A DNA stretch of 64,000 nucleotides from an uncultured Flavobacteriaceae bacterium (GTDB taxonomy: Bacteria; Bacteroidota; Bacteroidia; Flavobacteriales; Flavobacteriaceae): the NCBI GenBank assembly GCA_943842245.1, contig CALTAJ010000001.1:372001-436000 (forward strand). The letters are read 5' to 3'. Positions 35,224-44,768 of this stretch are shown piece by piece (position 1 is the first letter of the stretch; each line of letters begins with the position of its first letter). The position numbers were made by a program, and so were the translations under genes. Below the pieces are notes generated by a model. That model had not been told where the DNA came from, ran no database searches, and worked only from the letters and a program-made list of their open reading frames with translations.

Positions 35224-35673
35224 ATGACATTTAATATTTTGAAAATTGAGGTCAATATGACATATCCTTTAAGACATGCTCTGTTAAGAAAAGGAAAGCC
35301 CTTAAAAAGTTGTTACTTTGAAATGGACAAGGACAAGGAAACTATTCATTTAGGAGCTTTTAAAGCCAAAAAAATTATTGGTGTTCTTAGTGCGTTTCAA
35401 ATATCTTGTCCTCAATTTGAGAAACTTCAAGGTGTTCAATTAAGAGCAATTGCAGTAGATCCCAAATATCAGCGTAATGGTATTGGATCACTTCTGATTA
35501 AAAGTATTTTTCACCGTATTAATAAAAATGTGGATTATATCTGGTTAAATTCCAGAGTTGCTGCAAATAATCTTTATAAATCAAATGGGTTTAAACCACT
35601 TGGAAAACAATTTGAGATTGAATCTATTGGAACCCATCAACGTTTTATTAAAATTCTTTCTAATGAACTTTAA
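35224..35673 (+). CDS. GNAT-family N-acetyltransferase
   Basis: About 149 residues. The acetyl-CoA loop AVDPKYQRNGIGSLLIKSIF (motif A) and the NLYKSNGFKPLGKQFEI region match the GNAT fold. The start is probably the ATG at 35224. An ATG at 35257 after a purine-rich stretch is an alternative. Its coding end overlaps the start of the VanY-type gene. The acetylated substrate cannot be told. Confidence 0.83.
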   Translation: MTFNILKIEVNMTYPLRHALLRKGKPLKSCYFEMDKDKETIHLGAFKAKKIIGVLSAFQISCPQFEKLQGVQLRAIAVDPKYQRNGIGSLLIKSIFHRINKNVDYIWLNSRVAANNLYKSNGFKPLGKQFEIESIGTHQRFIKILSNEL

Positions 35674-36388
35674 ATCATTGTCTTTGCTTGTTTTAATCAT
35701 AAATTTAAAACTACTCTTTGCACAAAATGAATTAAATTTCTCTCAAGATTTACTAATGGGAAAAGAAGATTCAAAATTATTCAGTAATTCTATTGGTTTA
35801 TTATCTGAAACTGCAGCTGCTTTTGAAAAAATGAAAATAGCTGCTCAAAAGGCAGGATTTAAGATTGAAATTGTCTCTGCTTATCGATCATTTAATCGTC
35901 AAAAAGATATTTGGAATAGAAAATATAGATCTAATGAAATTAATGGATTTAGTCCTGATGAAAATATTAAAAAAATAATTGAATATTCTACTCTACCAGG
36001 AACTTCTAGGCATCATTGGGGAACAGATGTTGATATTATAGATGGATCTATACCTAGACAAGGAGATGTATTGATCACAGAAAAATTTCATGGTGACGGA
36101 CCATATGCTGCATTAAGAGTTTGGATGGAAGAAAATGCATCTCAATTTGGTTTTTTAAGACCTTATTCTATGGACTCTGAAAGAAAAGGCTTTAAATATG
36201 AACCTTGGCATTACAGCTATGCCCCACTTGCAATTCCAATGCTAAAGGCTTATCTAAATCTGGATTTAAACTTATTATTAGTTCCAGAAGACTTGGAGGG
36301 AAGAGAATATATTACTCCTTTATTTATAAAAAAATATATTGATCAAAATATACTAGGGATTTCATCAAGTTTAAAGCCCTCTAATTAA
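35663..36388 (+). CDS. D-Ala-D-Ala carboxypeptidase (VanY type, M15B)
   Basis: About 241 residues from the ATG at 35663, with a signal peptide (LVLIINLKLLFAQ). The zinc motif is SRHHWGTDVDIIDGS and the third ligand and base are in YEPWHYSYAP. SAYRSFNRQKDIW is the family's substrate loop. The enzyme removes the terminal D-Ala from peptidoglycan stem peptides in the periplasm. It overlaps the GNAT stop, so the two genes are co-translated. Confidence 0.92.
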   Translation: MNFKSLSLLVLIINLKLLFAQNELNFSQDLLMGKEDSKLFSNSIGLLSETAAAFEKMKIAAQKAGFKIEIVSAYRSFNRQKDIWNRKYRSNEINGFSPDENIKKIIEYSTLPGTSRHHWGTDVDIIDGSIPRQGDVLITEKFHGDGPYAALRVWMEENASQFGFLRPYSMDSERKGFKYEPWHYSYAPLAIPMLKAYLNLDLNLLLVPEDLEGREYITPLFIKKYIDQNILGISSSLKPSN

Positions 36389-36417
36389 GACAATATTCTT
36401 TTTAAAATCCTTAAAAA

Positions 36418-37182
36418 TTAACGAATAAAAACTGGATACATTATATTCTTTGTCTCTTCATCGCTGTAATAATATCCATCTTTTGAAAACGAATGAATAT
36501 CCTCAAGAGAGGAAGTATTTTGTTCTATTAAATAACGTGCCATCATACCGCGTGCCTTTTTAGCAAAAAAAGAAATAATTTTAAGTTTACCATCTTTAAA
36601 ATCTTTAAACTCGGGACTAACTATAGTATTTGAAATTAAATCACTATCAATAACACTAAAATATTCTCTGCTAGCTAAATTGACAACTAACTCATCCTTT
36701 TTTAGCTCATCTTTGAGCTGTTCCGTTACCTTTTTTTTCCAAAAAGAATAAAGGTCATTATTAGATCCAATTGAAATTTTAGTTCCCATCTCTAAACGAT
36801 AAGGTTGAATTTGGTCTAAAGGTCTTAGCATTCCATATAGACCTGATAAAATTCTTAGTTGAGTTTGCATTTTATCAATTTTTTCTTCAGGTAAAGTGTA
36901 AATATCAAATCCAGAATAAACATCTCCACTAAATGTAAAGATTGCTGCTCTTTTTTTTTGTTCTTTAGATTCTGTTAAAGAAAATTTCTGATTTCGGTCC
37001 CAATTAAGTTGAGCTAATTTTTCTGATATATTCATCAGTTTTTGTAGAGCTTTAGGAGATTTTTTATTAAGAATAGAGTTAATGTGAATTGCTTCATCAA
37101 TAAAATTTGGCTCAGTAAAACGTTCAGTAGGTAAGGACTTTTGAAAGTCAAGGGACTTAGCTGGTGAAATCAATATTTTCAT
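36418..37182 (-). CDS. yaaA: Peroxide stress protein YaaA
   Basis: The 254-residue protein has the full family set: KILISPAKSLDFQKSLPTE at the start, GDVYSGFD, LYGMLRPLDQIQPYRLEMGT and the closing FFAKKARGMMARYLIE. YaaA limits intracellular iron and protects DNA under peroxide stress in E. coli. It ends convergently about 30 bases from the VanY-type gene and stands alone. Confidence 0.95.
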   Translation of the reverse strand: MKILISPAKSLDFQKSLPTERFTEPNFIDEAIHINSILNKKSPKALQKLMNISEKLAQLNWDRNQKFSLTESKEQKKRAAIFTFSGDVYSGFDIYTLPEEKIDKMQTQLRILSGLYGMLRPLDQIQPYRLEMGTKISIGSNNDLYSFWKKKVTEQLKDELKKDELVVNLASREYFSVIDSDLISNTIVSPEFKDFKDGKLKIISFFAKKARGMMARYLIEQNTSSLEDIHSFSKDGYYYSDEETKNIMYPVFIR

Positions 37183-37262
37183 AAATAAAATTTTTATAAA
37201 TAAAATTACATGCTTTTATTACCATTCACAAATCAATATAGCTAAAGAGTTATATTTTTAAA

Positions 37263-38303
37263 TTATAAATTCTTATGTTGGGCATATTGACGCCATTTTT
37301 TTAAAGCATCACTGAAGTCGTCTGGTACTGGAGAATTAAATTCTAATTTTTTACCTGTTACAGGATGAATAAATCCCAAAGTTTTTGCATGTAATGCCTG
37401 TCGCGGTAGCAATGAAAAACAATTATCTATAAATTGGCGATATTTAGAAAAACTAGTCCCCTTTAAAATTAGATTTCCACCATAACGTTCATCATTAAAT
37501 ATAGTATGTCCAAAATATTTCATGTGTGCTCTAATCTGGTGTGTTCTTCCTGTCTCTAACTGACACTCAATAAGTGTAACATACCCAAAACGTTCCAAGA
37601 CTTTGTAATGAGTTACAGCTTCTTTTCCTTGAGAGTTGTCCTCAAAAACGGCCATTTGTAATCGATTTTTTGGATTACGTCCAATTGCACCTCGATAGGT
37701 TCCAGAATCTTTTTCAAAATCTCCCCAAACCAATGCAAGGTATTTTCTACTTGAAGTTTTATCAAAAAACTGTTTTGCCAAATTAGTCATCGCTAATTCT
37801 GTTTTAGCAACTACTAATAATCCACTAGTATCTTTATCAATCCTATGAACCAACCCAGGTCGATTATTAGTGTTTTTAGGTAATTGTCTAAAATGGAATA
37901 ATAATCCGTTAAGTAATGTCCCCGAATAGTTCCCGTGGCCTGGGTGAACAACAATACCTGCTGGTTTATTTACAACGATTAAAGTTTCATCTTCAAATAC
38001 AATATTTAATGGTAAATATTCGGGTATGAGTATGTTTTGATATGGAGGATGTGAGAATAAAACTCTGATATGATCACCACCCTTGACTTTATAATTTGAC
38101 TTTACCGCATTTTCTCCAACAAAAATACTACCAGATTTTGCTGCTTGTTGAATTTTATTCCGTGTAGCATTTTCAATACGAGTCATCAAAAATTTATCAA
38201 CTCTAAGTGGTGATTGACCTTGAGCTGCAATAAAACAGTGATGTTCATAAAGAGATTCTGTAGATCGAATTTCTTCTTCAGATTTAGATTTATCTCTTTC
38301 CAT
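37263..38303 (-). CDS. rluD: RluD-type 23S rRNA/tRNA pseudouridine synthase
   Basis: A 346-residue RluA-family synthase. An N-terminal S4 RNA-binding domain (LRVDKFLMTRIENATRNKI) precedes the catalytic core HRIDKDTSGLLVVAKT with the key aspartate, and the LETGRTHQIRAHMKYFGHTI motif. By likeness and length it should modify helix 69 of 23S rRNA. It overlaps the PASTA gene upstream by 14 bases, forming a unit conserved in Bacteroidota. Target specificity within the RluA family is inferred. Confidence 0.93.
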   Translation of the reverse strand: MERDKSKSEEEIRSTESLYEHHCFIAAQGQSPLRVDKFLMTRIENATRNKIQQAAKSGSIFVGENAVKSNYKVKGGDHIRVLFSHPPYQNILIPEYLPLNIVFEDETLIVVNKPAGIVVHPGHGNYSGTLLNGLLFHFRQLPKNTNNRPGLVHRIDKDTSGLLVVAKTELAMTNLAKQFFDKTSSRKYLALVWGDFEKDSGTYRGAIGRNPKNRLQMAVFEDNSQGKEAVTHYKVLERFGYVTLIECQLETGRTHQIRAHMKYFGHTIFNDERYGGNLILKGTSFSKYRQFIDNCFSLLPRQALHAKTLGFIHPVTGKKLEFNSPVPDDFSDALKKWRQYAQHKNL

Positions 38304-38841
38304 TTCCTAATACTAAATCAATTTTACTAGTCCTAGGTAATAATATTCCTGGTTCGATCTTATTTCCCTTAAAACGAATCTCAAGAACCATGTCTTTACC
38401 TATATTATCTCTGTAGGTATAATCTCCAATTTCAAAGCCGGAGGATTTTATAATAGATTCTGCATTTCGTTTGGTAATTTGAATTAGATTAGGTACTGTA
38501 GTTTTTTTAAAACCAGAAGGATTAATAGTGAAGTATATTTTTCGGTTTTCTTTCACCTCACTACCTGGAGAAGGCAAATGTGAAATAACTGATAAAGGTT
38601 CTCTTTTTGGATCAAAGCGAGAAGAATCAATTATTTCAAATCGCAGGTTTTCATCTTCAATTAAAAAAGGCAATTCACTTAATTGAATGCCTTCAAAGTT
38701 AGGAACATCTTGATAATTATTATGTTTCGTGTAAATATTTAGACTTAAAGAAATAAAAATAAACAACAAGACCGAAGACAATCCGATAAAGAAAAGTTGT
38801 TTTACAAAAGATGTGCTAAATAAAAAACGTAAAAAAACCAT
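38290..38841 (-). CDS. PASTA-domain membrane protein
   Basis: A 183-residue protein with one N-terminal membrane segment (FFIGLSSVLLFIFISLSLNIY) and two PASTA-like repeats outside (DVPNFEGIQLSELPFLIEDE and VPNLIQITKRNAESIIKSSG). PASTA domains bind muropeptides or beta-lactams. In this phylum the gene lies beside rluD and divergent from ddl, as here. It has no kinase domain, so it is not a Ser/Thr kinase of the PknB type. Confidence 0.9.
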   Translation of the reverse strand: MVFLRFLFSTSFVKQLFFIGLSSVLLFIFISLSLNIYTKHNNYQDVPNFEGIQLSELPFLIEDENLRFEIIDSSRFDPKREPLSVISHLPSPGSEVKENRKIYFTINPSGFKKTTVPNLIQITKRNAESIIKSSGFEIGDYTYRDNIGKDMVLEIRFKGNKIEPGILLPRTSKIDLVLGNGKR

Positions 38842-38881
38842 AGATTAAATTCATCGACTAAGATAATAAAACCTGAGCTTT

Positions 38882-38909
38882 TTGATTGCTTTGAAATGCT
38901 ATACCTTTG
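38882..38909 (+). promoter_or_regulatory. Bacteroidota-type promoter for ddl
   Basis: TTG at 38882-38884, 17-base spacer, and TACCTTTG at 38902-38909 match the Bacteroidota sigma-ABfr consensus (TTG, 17-19 bases, TAnnTTTG). The ddl ATG follows 17 bases downstream. Confidence 0.75.
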
Positions 38910-38926
38910 TAAAAGAAATTAAAATA

Positions 38927-39913
38927 ATGTACAGAAAAAAAGTAGGTGTTGTTTGTGGAGGATACTCCTCTGAATATGAGATCTCACTTCAAAGTGGTAA
39001 AAATGTTTTTTCTATGATTGATAGAGAAAAATGGGAAGTTTTTTATATTGTTTTAACAAAAGAATCATGGACTGCAAAAGACGATTCTAGTAATGTTTAT
39101 AATGTTTCTAAAGGAGATTTCTCACTTAATAGATCAGATATTTCAATTAAAATAGATTTAATTTTCAACCTCATTCATGGTTCTTTGGGCGAGAATGGCC
39201 AGCTTTCCGCGCTATGGGAACTTTTAGAAATCCCTTTTTCGAGCTGTAGTAGTTATAATGCAGCACTAACTCTAAATAAAAGAGACTGTCTTTCGGTTCT
39301 AAGAGAATGGAATATCCCTACTGCTAAACATTATACTCTTGATAAAGGAGATGATTTAGATCCCAAAATAATAATAGATTGTGTAGGCCTACCATGTTTT
39401 GTAAAAGCTAATAGATCTGGAAGTAGCTTTGGAGTATATAAAGTCTACAAAAAAGATGACTTAATCTATTCTATAGAAAAAGCCTTTGAAGAAGATACAC
39501 AACTAATTATCGAGAGTTACCTTGAAGGACGTGAGGTTTCAGTAGGTGTAGTGAAAATTGATAATGAAGTTTTTGTTCTTCCTGTTACTGAAATTATTTC
39601 TGAAAATGATTTCTTTGACTTTTCTGCAAAATATGAAGGAAAGTCTAATGAAATCACACCAGCTAAAATATCTAATCGTTGGATGAATGATTTAAATCAA
39701 ATATCAAAAAAGATTTATTCAAAATTAGGCTTAAAGGGAATTATTCGGAGTGAATTCATTTTTGTCAATGAAACACCACACATCCTAGAGATTAATTCAG
39801 TACCAGGTATGACAAAAAAAAGTATAATTCCTCAACAGGTTAATGCACTAGGAATGGATTTTTCAGAATTTTTGAATAAAATTTTAATTCAAACAGAACG
39901 CTCTAAAAATTAA
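38927..39913 (+). CDS. ddl: D-alanine--D-alanine ligase
   Basis: The enzyme joins two D-Ala with ATP in peptidoglycan synthesis. Start at the ATG at 38927 (MYRKKVGVVCGGYSSEYEIS), which places the nucleotide-binding GGYSSEYE pattern correctly. ATP-grasp motifs NLIHGSLGENGQLSALWELL, CFVKANRSGSSFGV and LEINSVPGMTKKSIIPQQ are all present. Length (328 residues) is normal. A consensus promoter lies just upstream, and coaD follows eight bases after the stop. Confidence 0.97.
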   Translation: MYRKKVGVVCGGYSSEYEISLQSGKNVFSMIDREKWEVFYIVLTKESWTAKDDSSNVYNVSKGDFSLNRSDISIKIDLIFNLIHGSLGENGQLSALWELLEIPFSSCSSYNAALTLNKRDCLSVLREWNIPTAKHYTLDKGDDLDPKIIIDCVGLPCFVKANRSGSSFGVYKVYKKDDLIYSIEKAFEEDTQLIIESYLEGREVSVGVVKIDNEVFVLPVTEIISENDFFDFSAKYEGKSNEITPAKISNRWMNDLNQISKKIYSKLGLKGIIRSEFIFVNETPHILEINSVPGMTKKSIIPQQVNALGMDFSEFLNKILIQTERSKN

Positions 39914-39920
39914 GTTAAAT

Positions 39921-40379
39921 ATGAAAAGATATGTATTTCCTGGTTCTTTCGATCCAATTACATTAGGGCATCAAGATGTAATTCTTAGAGCATTGCCAAT
40001 GTGTGACGAATTAATTATTGCTGTTGGAGAAAATATAAATAAGAAATATTTGTTTTCCTTAAAAGAGAGATTATATTTTATTAATAAAACCCATGGTCAT
40101 GAACCTAAAATTAAAGTTGAATCATTTCAAGGATTAACTATTAATTTTTGTAAAGTAGTAAATGCTACTGCCATTATAAGAGGACTTAGAAACCCTGCAG
40201 ATTTTGAATTTGAAAAAAGTGTAGCCCAGGTGAATCGAAGATTATCCGGTATTGAAACACTTTTTTTACTTACAGCAGCAGATTATTCTTATATCAGTAG
40301 TAGTATTGTGAGAGAAATTATTAATAATAATGGTGATTATTCTTCTTTAGTTCCAGATGCAGTAAAAAACAGTAAATAA
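39921..40379 (+). CDS. coaD: Phosphopantetheine adenylyltransferase
   Basis: The 152-residue enzyme adenylates 4'-phosphopantetheine in coenzyme A synthesis. Nucleotidyltransferase motifs FPGSFDPITLGHQDVILRA and YSYISSSIVREI are typical, as is IRGLRNPADFEFE. It is co-transcribed with ddl, eight bases apart. The order rluD, ddl, coaD is conserved in Bacteroidota. Confidence 0.97.
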   Translation: MKRYVFPGSFDPITLGHQDVILRALPMCDELIIAVGENINKKYLFSLKERLYFINKTHGHEPKIKVESFQGLTINFCKVVNATAIIRGLRNPADFEFEKSVAQVNRRLSGIETLFLLTAADYSYISSSIVREIINNNGDYSSLVPDAVKNSK

Positions 40380-40380
40380 A

Positions 40381-40977
40381 TTAATCCAACGCTTTTAAAA
40401 TAATTTTTATGTTTTCATATGCATTTTTCATTAGTTCAGGTATTTCAGTATCTTTTTTCCAAACAGCCATTTGAATATTTTCTTCAATTTGAGGAGCTAA
40501 GGGACCTAAATAGTTCGACTCCATCAAAAACCAGTTAGTTTTTTTAACTTTAAACTTTCCACTAGCATTATATATATGGTATGTTACAGGTAAAGGTTTT
40601 TTAATGATTAAGTCACTTACCCCTGTTTCTTCGATTACCTCTCTTATTGCCGCTTTAATTAAAGTTTCTCTTTTTTCTATTTTCCCTTTTGGAAGATCCC
40701 ATTTATTATTTCTGTAAATAAATAAATAACGTCCATCTTGATGCTTAACCAGTCCCCCTGCAGCTTCCACAGATGGAAAAGTTTTGAAGAAATGTTTTTC
40801 GATTTTTTTAACATTTGAGTGGTACAAATATACCTCCGTCACAACTCTATCTTTAAGGGCTTTTATTATGGAGTTTGCACTAGCATATTTAATAAAAAAT
40901 AAAGGGGTGGTTTTTGAATTATTACTTAAGACAGTTGTAAAATGAAGTGACTTCTGATTGTAAAAAACTTTATACAT
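40381..40977 (-). CDS. NUDIX hydrolase
   Basis: A 198-residue protein whose Nudix box is complete: GKIEKRETLIKAAIREVIEE followed by TGV. The N-terminal 60 residues are unlike the box region and resemble the extended form seen in ADP-ribose or diadenosine-type Nudix enzymes of Flavobacteriia. The start codon lies only six bases from the start of pyrE on the other strand. The substrate is not predictable. Confidence 0.88.
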   Translation of the reverse strand: MYKVFYNQKSLHFTTVLSNNSKTTPLFFIKYASANSIIKALKDRVVTEVYLYHSNVKKIEKHFFKTFPSVEAAGGLVKHQDGRYLFIYRNNKWDLPKGKIEKRETLIKAAIREVIEETGVSDLIIKKPLPVTYHIYNASGKFKVKKTNWFLMESNYLGPLAPQIEENIQMAVWKKDTEIPELMKNAYENIKIILKALD

Positions 40978-40980
40978 TTG
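40973..40980 (+). promoter_or_regulatory. Promoter -7 element for pyrE overlapping a divergent start codon
   Basis: TACATTTG matches TAnnTTTG and includes the reverse complement of the NUDIX start codon (40975-40977). The pyrE ATG begins three bases after the element ends, so its mRNA would be leaderless or almost so. A good upstream TTG at the right distance is not seen, so this is tentative. Confidence 0.4.
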
Positions 40981-40983
40981 TGT

Positions 40984-41634
40984 ATGATAATTAATGAAAA
41001 TGTAGCAACTAAAACTGCTTTACATCTCTTACAAATTAATGCAATTAAATTGAATCCAGAAAATCCTTTTACTTGGGCAAGTGGATGGAAATCTCCAATT
41101 TACTGTGATAATAGAATTGCTCTTTCATTCCCAAAAGTAAGAGATTTTTTAAGTAAAGTTATTTCTGAAAAAATTAAAAAAGATTTTGAAGGTCCATTTA
41201 TTATAGCAGCAGTTGCAACCGGTGCTATAGGAATTGGCATGCTAGTAGCTCAGAAACTAGACTTACCTTTCATATATGTTCGTCCTGAACCGAAAAAACA
41301 TGGTCAAAAGAATCAGATAGAAGGGCAGTTTAAGGAGGGTCAAAGGGTTGTAGTAATTGAAGATTTAATAAGTACTGGAAAAAGTAGTTTAAATGCAGTA
41401 AAAGCGCTGAGAGAAAGGAGTGCTCAAATTTTAGGAATGATGGCTTTGTTCACATATCAATTTTCTATCGCAGAAGAAGCCTTTAAAAAAAATAATGTTA
41501 AACTTCAAACTCTTTGTGATTATTCGTATTTACTCTCTGCAGCTTTAAATAAGAGGACAATATCTGAGAACCAATTAGAAGATCTAAAGACTTGGAGAAA
41601 TAACCCCTCAAATTGGACTCCTAAAGAAGATTAG
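40984..41634 (+). CDS. pyrE: Orotate phosphoribosyltransferase
   Basis: The enzyme converts orotate and PRPP to OMP in pyrimidine synthesis. About 216 residues from the ATG at 40984. NPFTWASGWKSPIYCDNR for orotate and VVVIEDLISTGKSSLNAVKA for PRPP binding are the family signatures. It converges with birA at its end, 14 bases of overlap with that gene's stop region, and diverges from NUDIX at its start. Confidence 0.96.
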   Translation: MIINENVATKTALHLLQINAIKLNPENPFTWASGWKSPIYCDNRIALSFPKVRDFLSKVISEKIKKDFEGPFIIAAVATGAIGIGMLVAQKLDLPFIYVRPEPKKHGQKNQIEGQFKEGQRVVVIEDLISTGKSSLNAVKALRERSAQILGMMALFTYQFSIAEEAFKKNNVKLQTLCDYSYLLSAALNKRTISENQLEDLKTWRNNPSNWTPKED

Positions 41635-42373
41635 GGTTATACAACATTCGAATTTGATTAGTATCTTTTTCTAATATTTGTTTTTCATCTGTTTCTATAA
41701 TTAACTTTCCCTCTATAGAAACTCCCTTTGGAATAGCCATGAAATTAGATGAATTTGATTCAAAAGCGACCCTTTTATTTTTTTTCCAAAGTTTATCGTT
41801 ATACTGAATGAGTATATTATCTAGGTTTTGAAAATTAGTTTGAAATAAGAATCTATGCAAATATTGCATCAAGACATCTAGAAGCTTTTGTTGATCCCAA
41901 ATTATCCCTGTAACTTTTCTTAAAGAAGTCGCATTTGGTATATTTTGAAATGATAGTTGATTTAGATTTAATCCTACGCCGATTACTGAAGCAGTTAATT
42001 TTCCTTTTGTAAAAAAATTCTCTATTAAAATACCACCAATTTTTTTATTTTCTGACAAAATGTCGTTAGGCCATTTAATATTAAGGTTAGGTATCCTAAG
42101 TTCTGTAAGTGCTTTATGGATTCCCAATGAAACTATAAGACTTATTAAAAATGGATTTGATATTTCAATATCTTTGAATTGTCTGAAAACACTAAAGGTC
42201 AAGCTATCTTTAAAGTCTGAATACCATTTATTTTGGCGTTGACCACGACCTGAGGTCTGGTTAATTGTCCAAACCAAATCTCCATCCGATACATTACCCT
42301 TTTTGTATTTATTTTTTAAATAATCATTAGTGGATGAAATGGCATTAAGTTTGATTAAATTAAAATAGGTCAT
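41621..42373 (-). CDS. birA: Biotin--[acetyl-CoA carboxylase] ligase
   Basis: The 250-residue protein activates biotin and attaches it to carboxylase subunits. SGRGQRQNKWYSDFKDSL, KWPNDIL and KIGGILIENFFTKGKL are the BirA catalytic motifs. The N-terminal helix-turn-helix of the bifunctional form is missing, so it is a monofunctional ligase with no repressor role. It diverges from rsfS and its end overlaps pyrE. Confidence 0.94.
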   Translation of the reverse strand: MTYFNLIKLNAISSTNDYLKNKYKKGNVSDGDLVWTINQTSGRGQRQNKWYSDFKDSLTFSVFRQFKDIEISNPFLISLIVSLGIHKALTELRIPNLNIKWPNDILSENKKIGGILIENFFTKGKLTASVIGVGLNLNQLSFQNIPNATSLRKVTGIIWDQQKLLDVLMQYLHRFLFQTNFQNLDNILIQYNDKLWKKNKRVAFESNSSNFMAIPKGVSIEGKLIIETDEKQILEKDTNQIRMLYNPNLL

Positions 42374-42430
42374 ATAAGTATGCGTAAGCGCACCAAAATG
42401 TAATAAATTTGTGCAAAATATTGATGCCTA

Positions 42431-42802
42431 ATGGCAAATAAAAAAGAAAATGCTATGATTCTTATGGAGGAAATCATCCAAGGGATTGAGAATGTTAAAG
42501 GTGAAAGTATTCAAAAGATGGACCTAAGGAAGATTGAAAACACACCTTTTGAATTCTTTGTAATATGCAGTGGAAACTCTAATACTCAAGTATCAGCAAT
42601 TGTAAACTCAATTCAAAAGAATGTAAGTAAAAGATTGCATGAAAAACCTTTACACACTGAAGGTCTTGAAATGTCGGAATGGGTTTTAATTGATTATGTC
42701 AACGTAGTAGTTCATGTATTTCAAAGAAAAACTCGAGAATTTTACAACATTGAAGAACTTTGGGGTGATGCTATAAGTACCCAAATTGTTTCAAACTATT
42801 AG
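42431..42802 (+). CDS. rsfS: Ribosome silencing factor RsfS
   Basis: The 123-residue protein has KMDLRKIENTPFEFFVICSG, SIQKNVSKRLHEKPLHTEG and the closing DYVNVVVHVFQRKTREFYN typical of RsfS/Iojap, which binds L14 and blocks subunit joining in stationary phase. It starts an rsfS, ftsH, LUD, cdsA, psd run on one strand. A -7 element TAAATTTG lies at 42404-42411, 20 bases before the ATG. Confidence 0.95.
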   Translation: MANKKENAMILMEEIIQGIENVKGESIQKMDLRKIENTPFEFFVICSGNSNTQVSAIVNSIQKNVSKRLHEKPLHTEGLEMSEWVLIDYVNVVVHVFQRKTREFYNIEELWGDAISTQIVSNY

Positions 42803-42807
42803 ATAAT

Positions 42808-44760
42808 ATGAAAGAAGAAAAAAAGCCAACGCCTCAAAAATTTAATATCTATTGGATTTATGGTGCAATTATTTTTGTCTTAGTAGGGCTAAGCCTTTTT
42901 GGGGGAAACGATTGGCAGACTATGAATAAGACAAATATTTCAAGCTTTGAAAAATTCTTAAACAATGGAGATATTAGTAAGGTTGTGGTTATACGAAATA
43001 AAAGCAGTGTTCGAGTTACCCTTACGCCTGAAGCTTTAAATAAGAGTGATCACCAAGATATAATTACAAAAAATATTTTAGGTCAAGAAAATAGTCAAGG
43101 ACCACATTACCAATTTGAAGTTGGAAGTCTAGAATTATTTGAAGAAAAACTTGAAAAAGCAAGAAGTAAGGGAATTCCATTCCGTCTAGAGTTCATTACG
43201 GTTGAAAATCGATGGATGGACACAATTATTGGCTTTTTACCAATAATAATTATTATTGGAGTTTGGATTTTCTTAATGAGAAGAATGTCTGGTGGAGGTG
43301 GTGGTCCTGGAGGACAAATCTTTAGTATCGGTAAATCCAAAGCAAAACTATTTGACAAAAATACAGACGTCAAAGTAACTTTTAAGGATGTTGCTGGTTT
43401 AGAAGGAGCTAAAGAAGAGATTCAAGAAATTGTAGATTTCCTTAAAAACCCTCAGAAATACACTGTTCTTGGTGGAAAAATACCAAAAGGAGCTTTATTA
43501 GTTGGCTTGCCAGGTACTGGAAAAACTTTACTTGCTAAAGCTGTGGCAGGAGAAGCTAAAGTACCATTCTTTTCACTTTCTGGATCGGATTTTGTTGAAA
43601 TGTTTGTCGGAGTTGGAGCTTCTAGAGTTAGAGATTTATTTAAACAAGCAAAAGATAAGTCTCCTGCAATTATTTTTATAGATGAAATTGATGCAATAGG
43701 AAGAGCGAGAGGAAAAAGTAATATGACTGGTTCAAATGATGAACGTGAAAATACACTAAATCAACTTTTAACTGAGATGGATGGATTTGGAACCAATACA
43801 AATGTAATTGTTATAGCAGCTACTAACAGAGCAGATGTTTTGGATAAAGCTTTAATGCGTGCTGGAAGATTTGATCGCCAAATCTACGTAGATCTTCCAG
43901 ACTTAAATGAGCGAAAAGAAATTTTTAAAGTCCATTTAAAACCTATTAAAACAGTCAAAACTCTGGATGTTGATTTTTTGTCAAAACAAACACCTGGATT
44001 TTCTGGAGCTGATATTGCAAATGTTTGTAATGAATCTGCTTTAATTGCAGCTCGGAAAAATAAGAAGTCTGTTGGAAAACAAGATTTCCTAGACGCAGTT
44101 GATCGCATTGTGGGTGGTTTGGAAAAGAAAAACAAAATCATAACTCCAGAAGAAAAAGAAACAATCGCTTATCATGAGGCTGGACATGCTATAATCAGTT
44201 GGTTGCTTGAGCATGCTGCGCCACTTGTAAAAGTCACTATTGTTCCAAGAGGACAATCTCTAGGAGCCGCCTGGTATCTTCCTGAGGAACGACAAATTGT
44301 TAGAACAGATCAGATGCTAGACGAGATGTGTGCTACATTAGGAGGTCGTGCAGCTGAAAAAGTTATTTTTAATAAAATATCTACAGGAGCCCTTAGCGAT
44401 TTAGAAAAAGTTACACGTCAAGCAAAAGCAATGGTTTCAGTTTATGGATTAAATGATACTTTAGGAAATATAACATACTATGATTCGTCAGGACAATCTG
44501 ATTATAGCTTTTCGAAGCCTTATTCCGAAGAAACAGCCCAGGTGATTGATAAAGAAATTTCAAAAATTATTGAAAAACAATATGATCGTGCAATTGAACT
44601 ACTTAAAAAATCAAAAGGTAAACTAAAGCAACTTGCAGAACGACTTTTGGAAAAAGAAGTTATTTTTAAAGATGATTTGGAAAATATCTTGGGAAAAAGA
44701 CCTTTTAAAACAAATAATGAAAAAATAGAAGAAGCAAAAGCTCTCGTTAAAAAAAAATGA
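42808..44760 (+). CDS. ftsH: ATP-dependent zinc metalloprotease FtsH
   Basis: The 650-residue AAA+ membrane protease degrades misfolded membrane and regulatory proteins. Two N-terminal membrane segments flank a periplasmic part, then a Gly-rich linker ([11 protein letters not shown]). Walker A is [13 protein letters not shown] (Leu where Pro is usual), Walker [35 protein letters not shown], and the zinc site HEAGHAI with a downstream acidic ligand. It is five bases after rsfS. Confidence 0.98.
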   Translation: MKEEKKPTPQKFNIYWIYGAIIFVLVGLSLFGGNDWQTMNKTNISSFEKFLNNGDISKVVVIRNKSSVRVTLTPEALNKSDHQDIITKNILGQENSQGPHYQFEVGSLELFEEKLEKARSKGIPFRLEFITVENRWMDTIIGFLPIIIIIGVWIFLMRRMSGGGGGPGGQIFSIGKSKAKLFDKNTDVKVTFKDVAGLEGAKEEIQEIVDFLKNPQKYTVLGGKIPKGALLVGLPGTGKTLLAKAVAGEAKVPFFSLSGSDFVEMFVGVGASRVRDLFKQAKDKSPAIIFIDEIDAIGRARGKSNMTGSNDERENTLNQLLTEMDGFGTNTNVIVIAATNRADVLDKALMRAGRFDRQIYVDLPDLNERKEIFKVHLKPIKTVKTLDVDFLSKQTPGFSGADIANVCNESALIAARKNKKSVGKQDFLDAVDRIVGGLEKKNKIITPEEKETIAYHEAGHAIISWLLEHAAPLVKVTIVPRGQSLGAAWYLPEERQIVRTDQMLDEMCATLGGRAAEKVIFNKISTGALSDLEKVTRQAKAMVSVYGLNDTLGNITYYDSSGQSDYSFSKPYSEETAQVIDKEISKIIEKQYDRAIELLKKSKGKLKQLAERLLEKEVIFKDDLENILGKRPFKTNNEKIEEAKALVKKK

Positions 44761-44768
44761 TTTAGTTC

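Noticed and set aside
37263..40379. The cluster of PASTA, rluD, ddl and coaD as a novel system.
   Set aside because: This neighbourhood is well conserved in Bacteroidota and is ordinary housekeeping.
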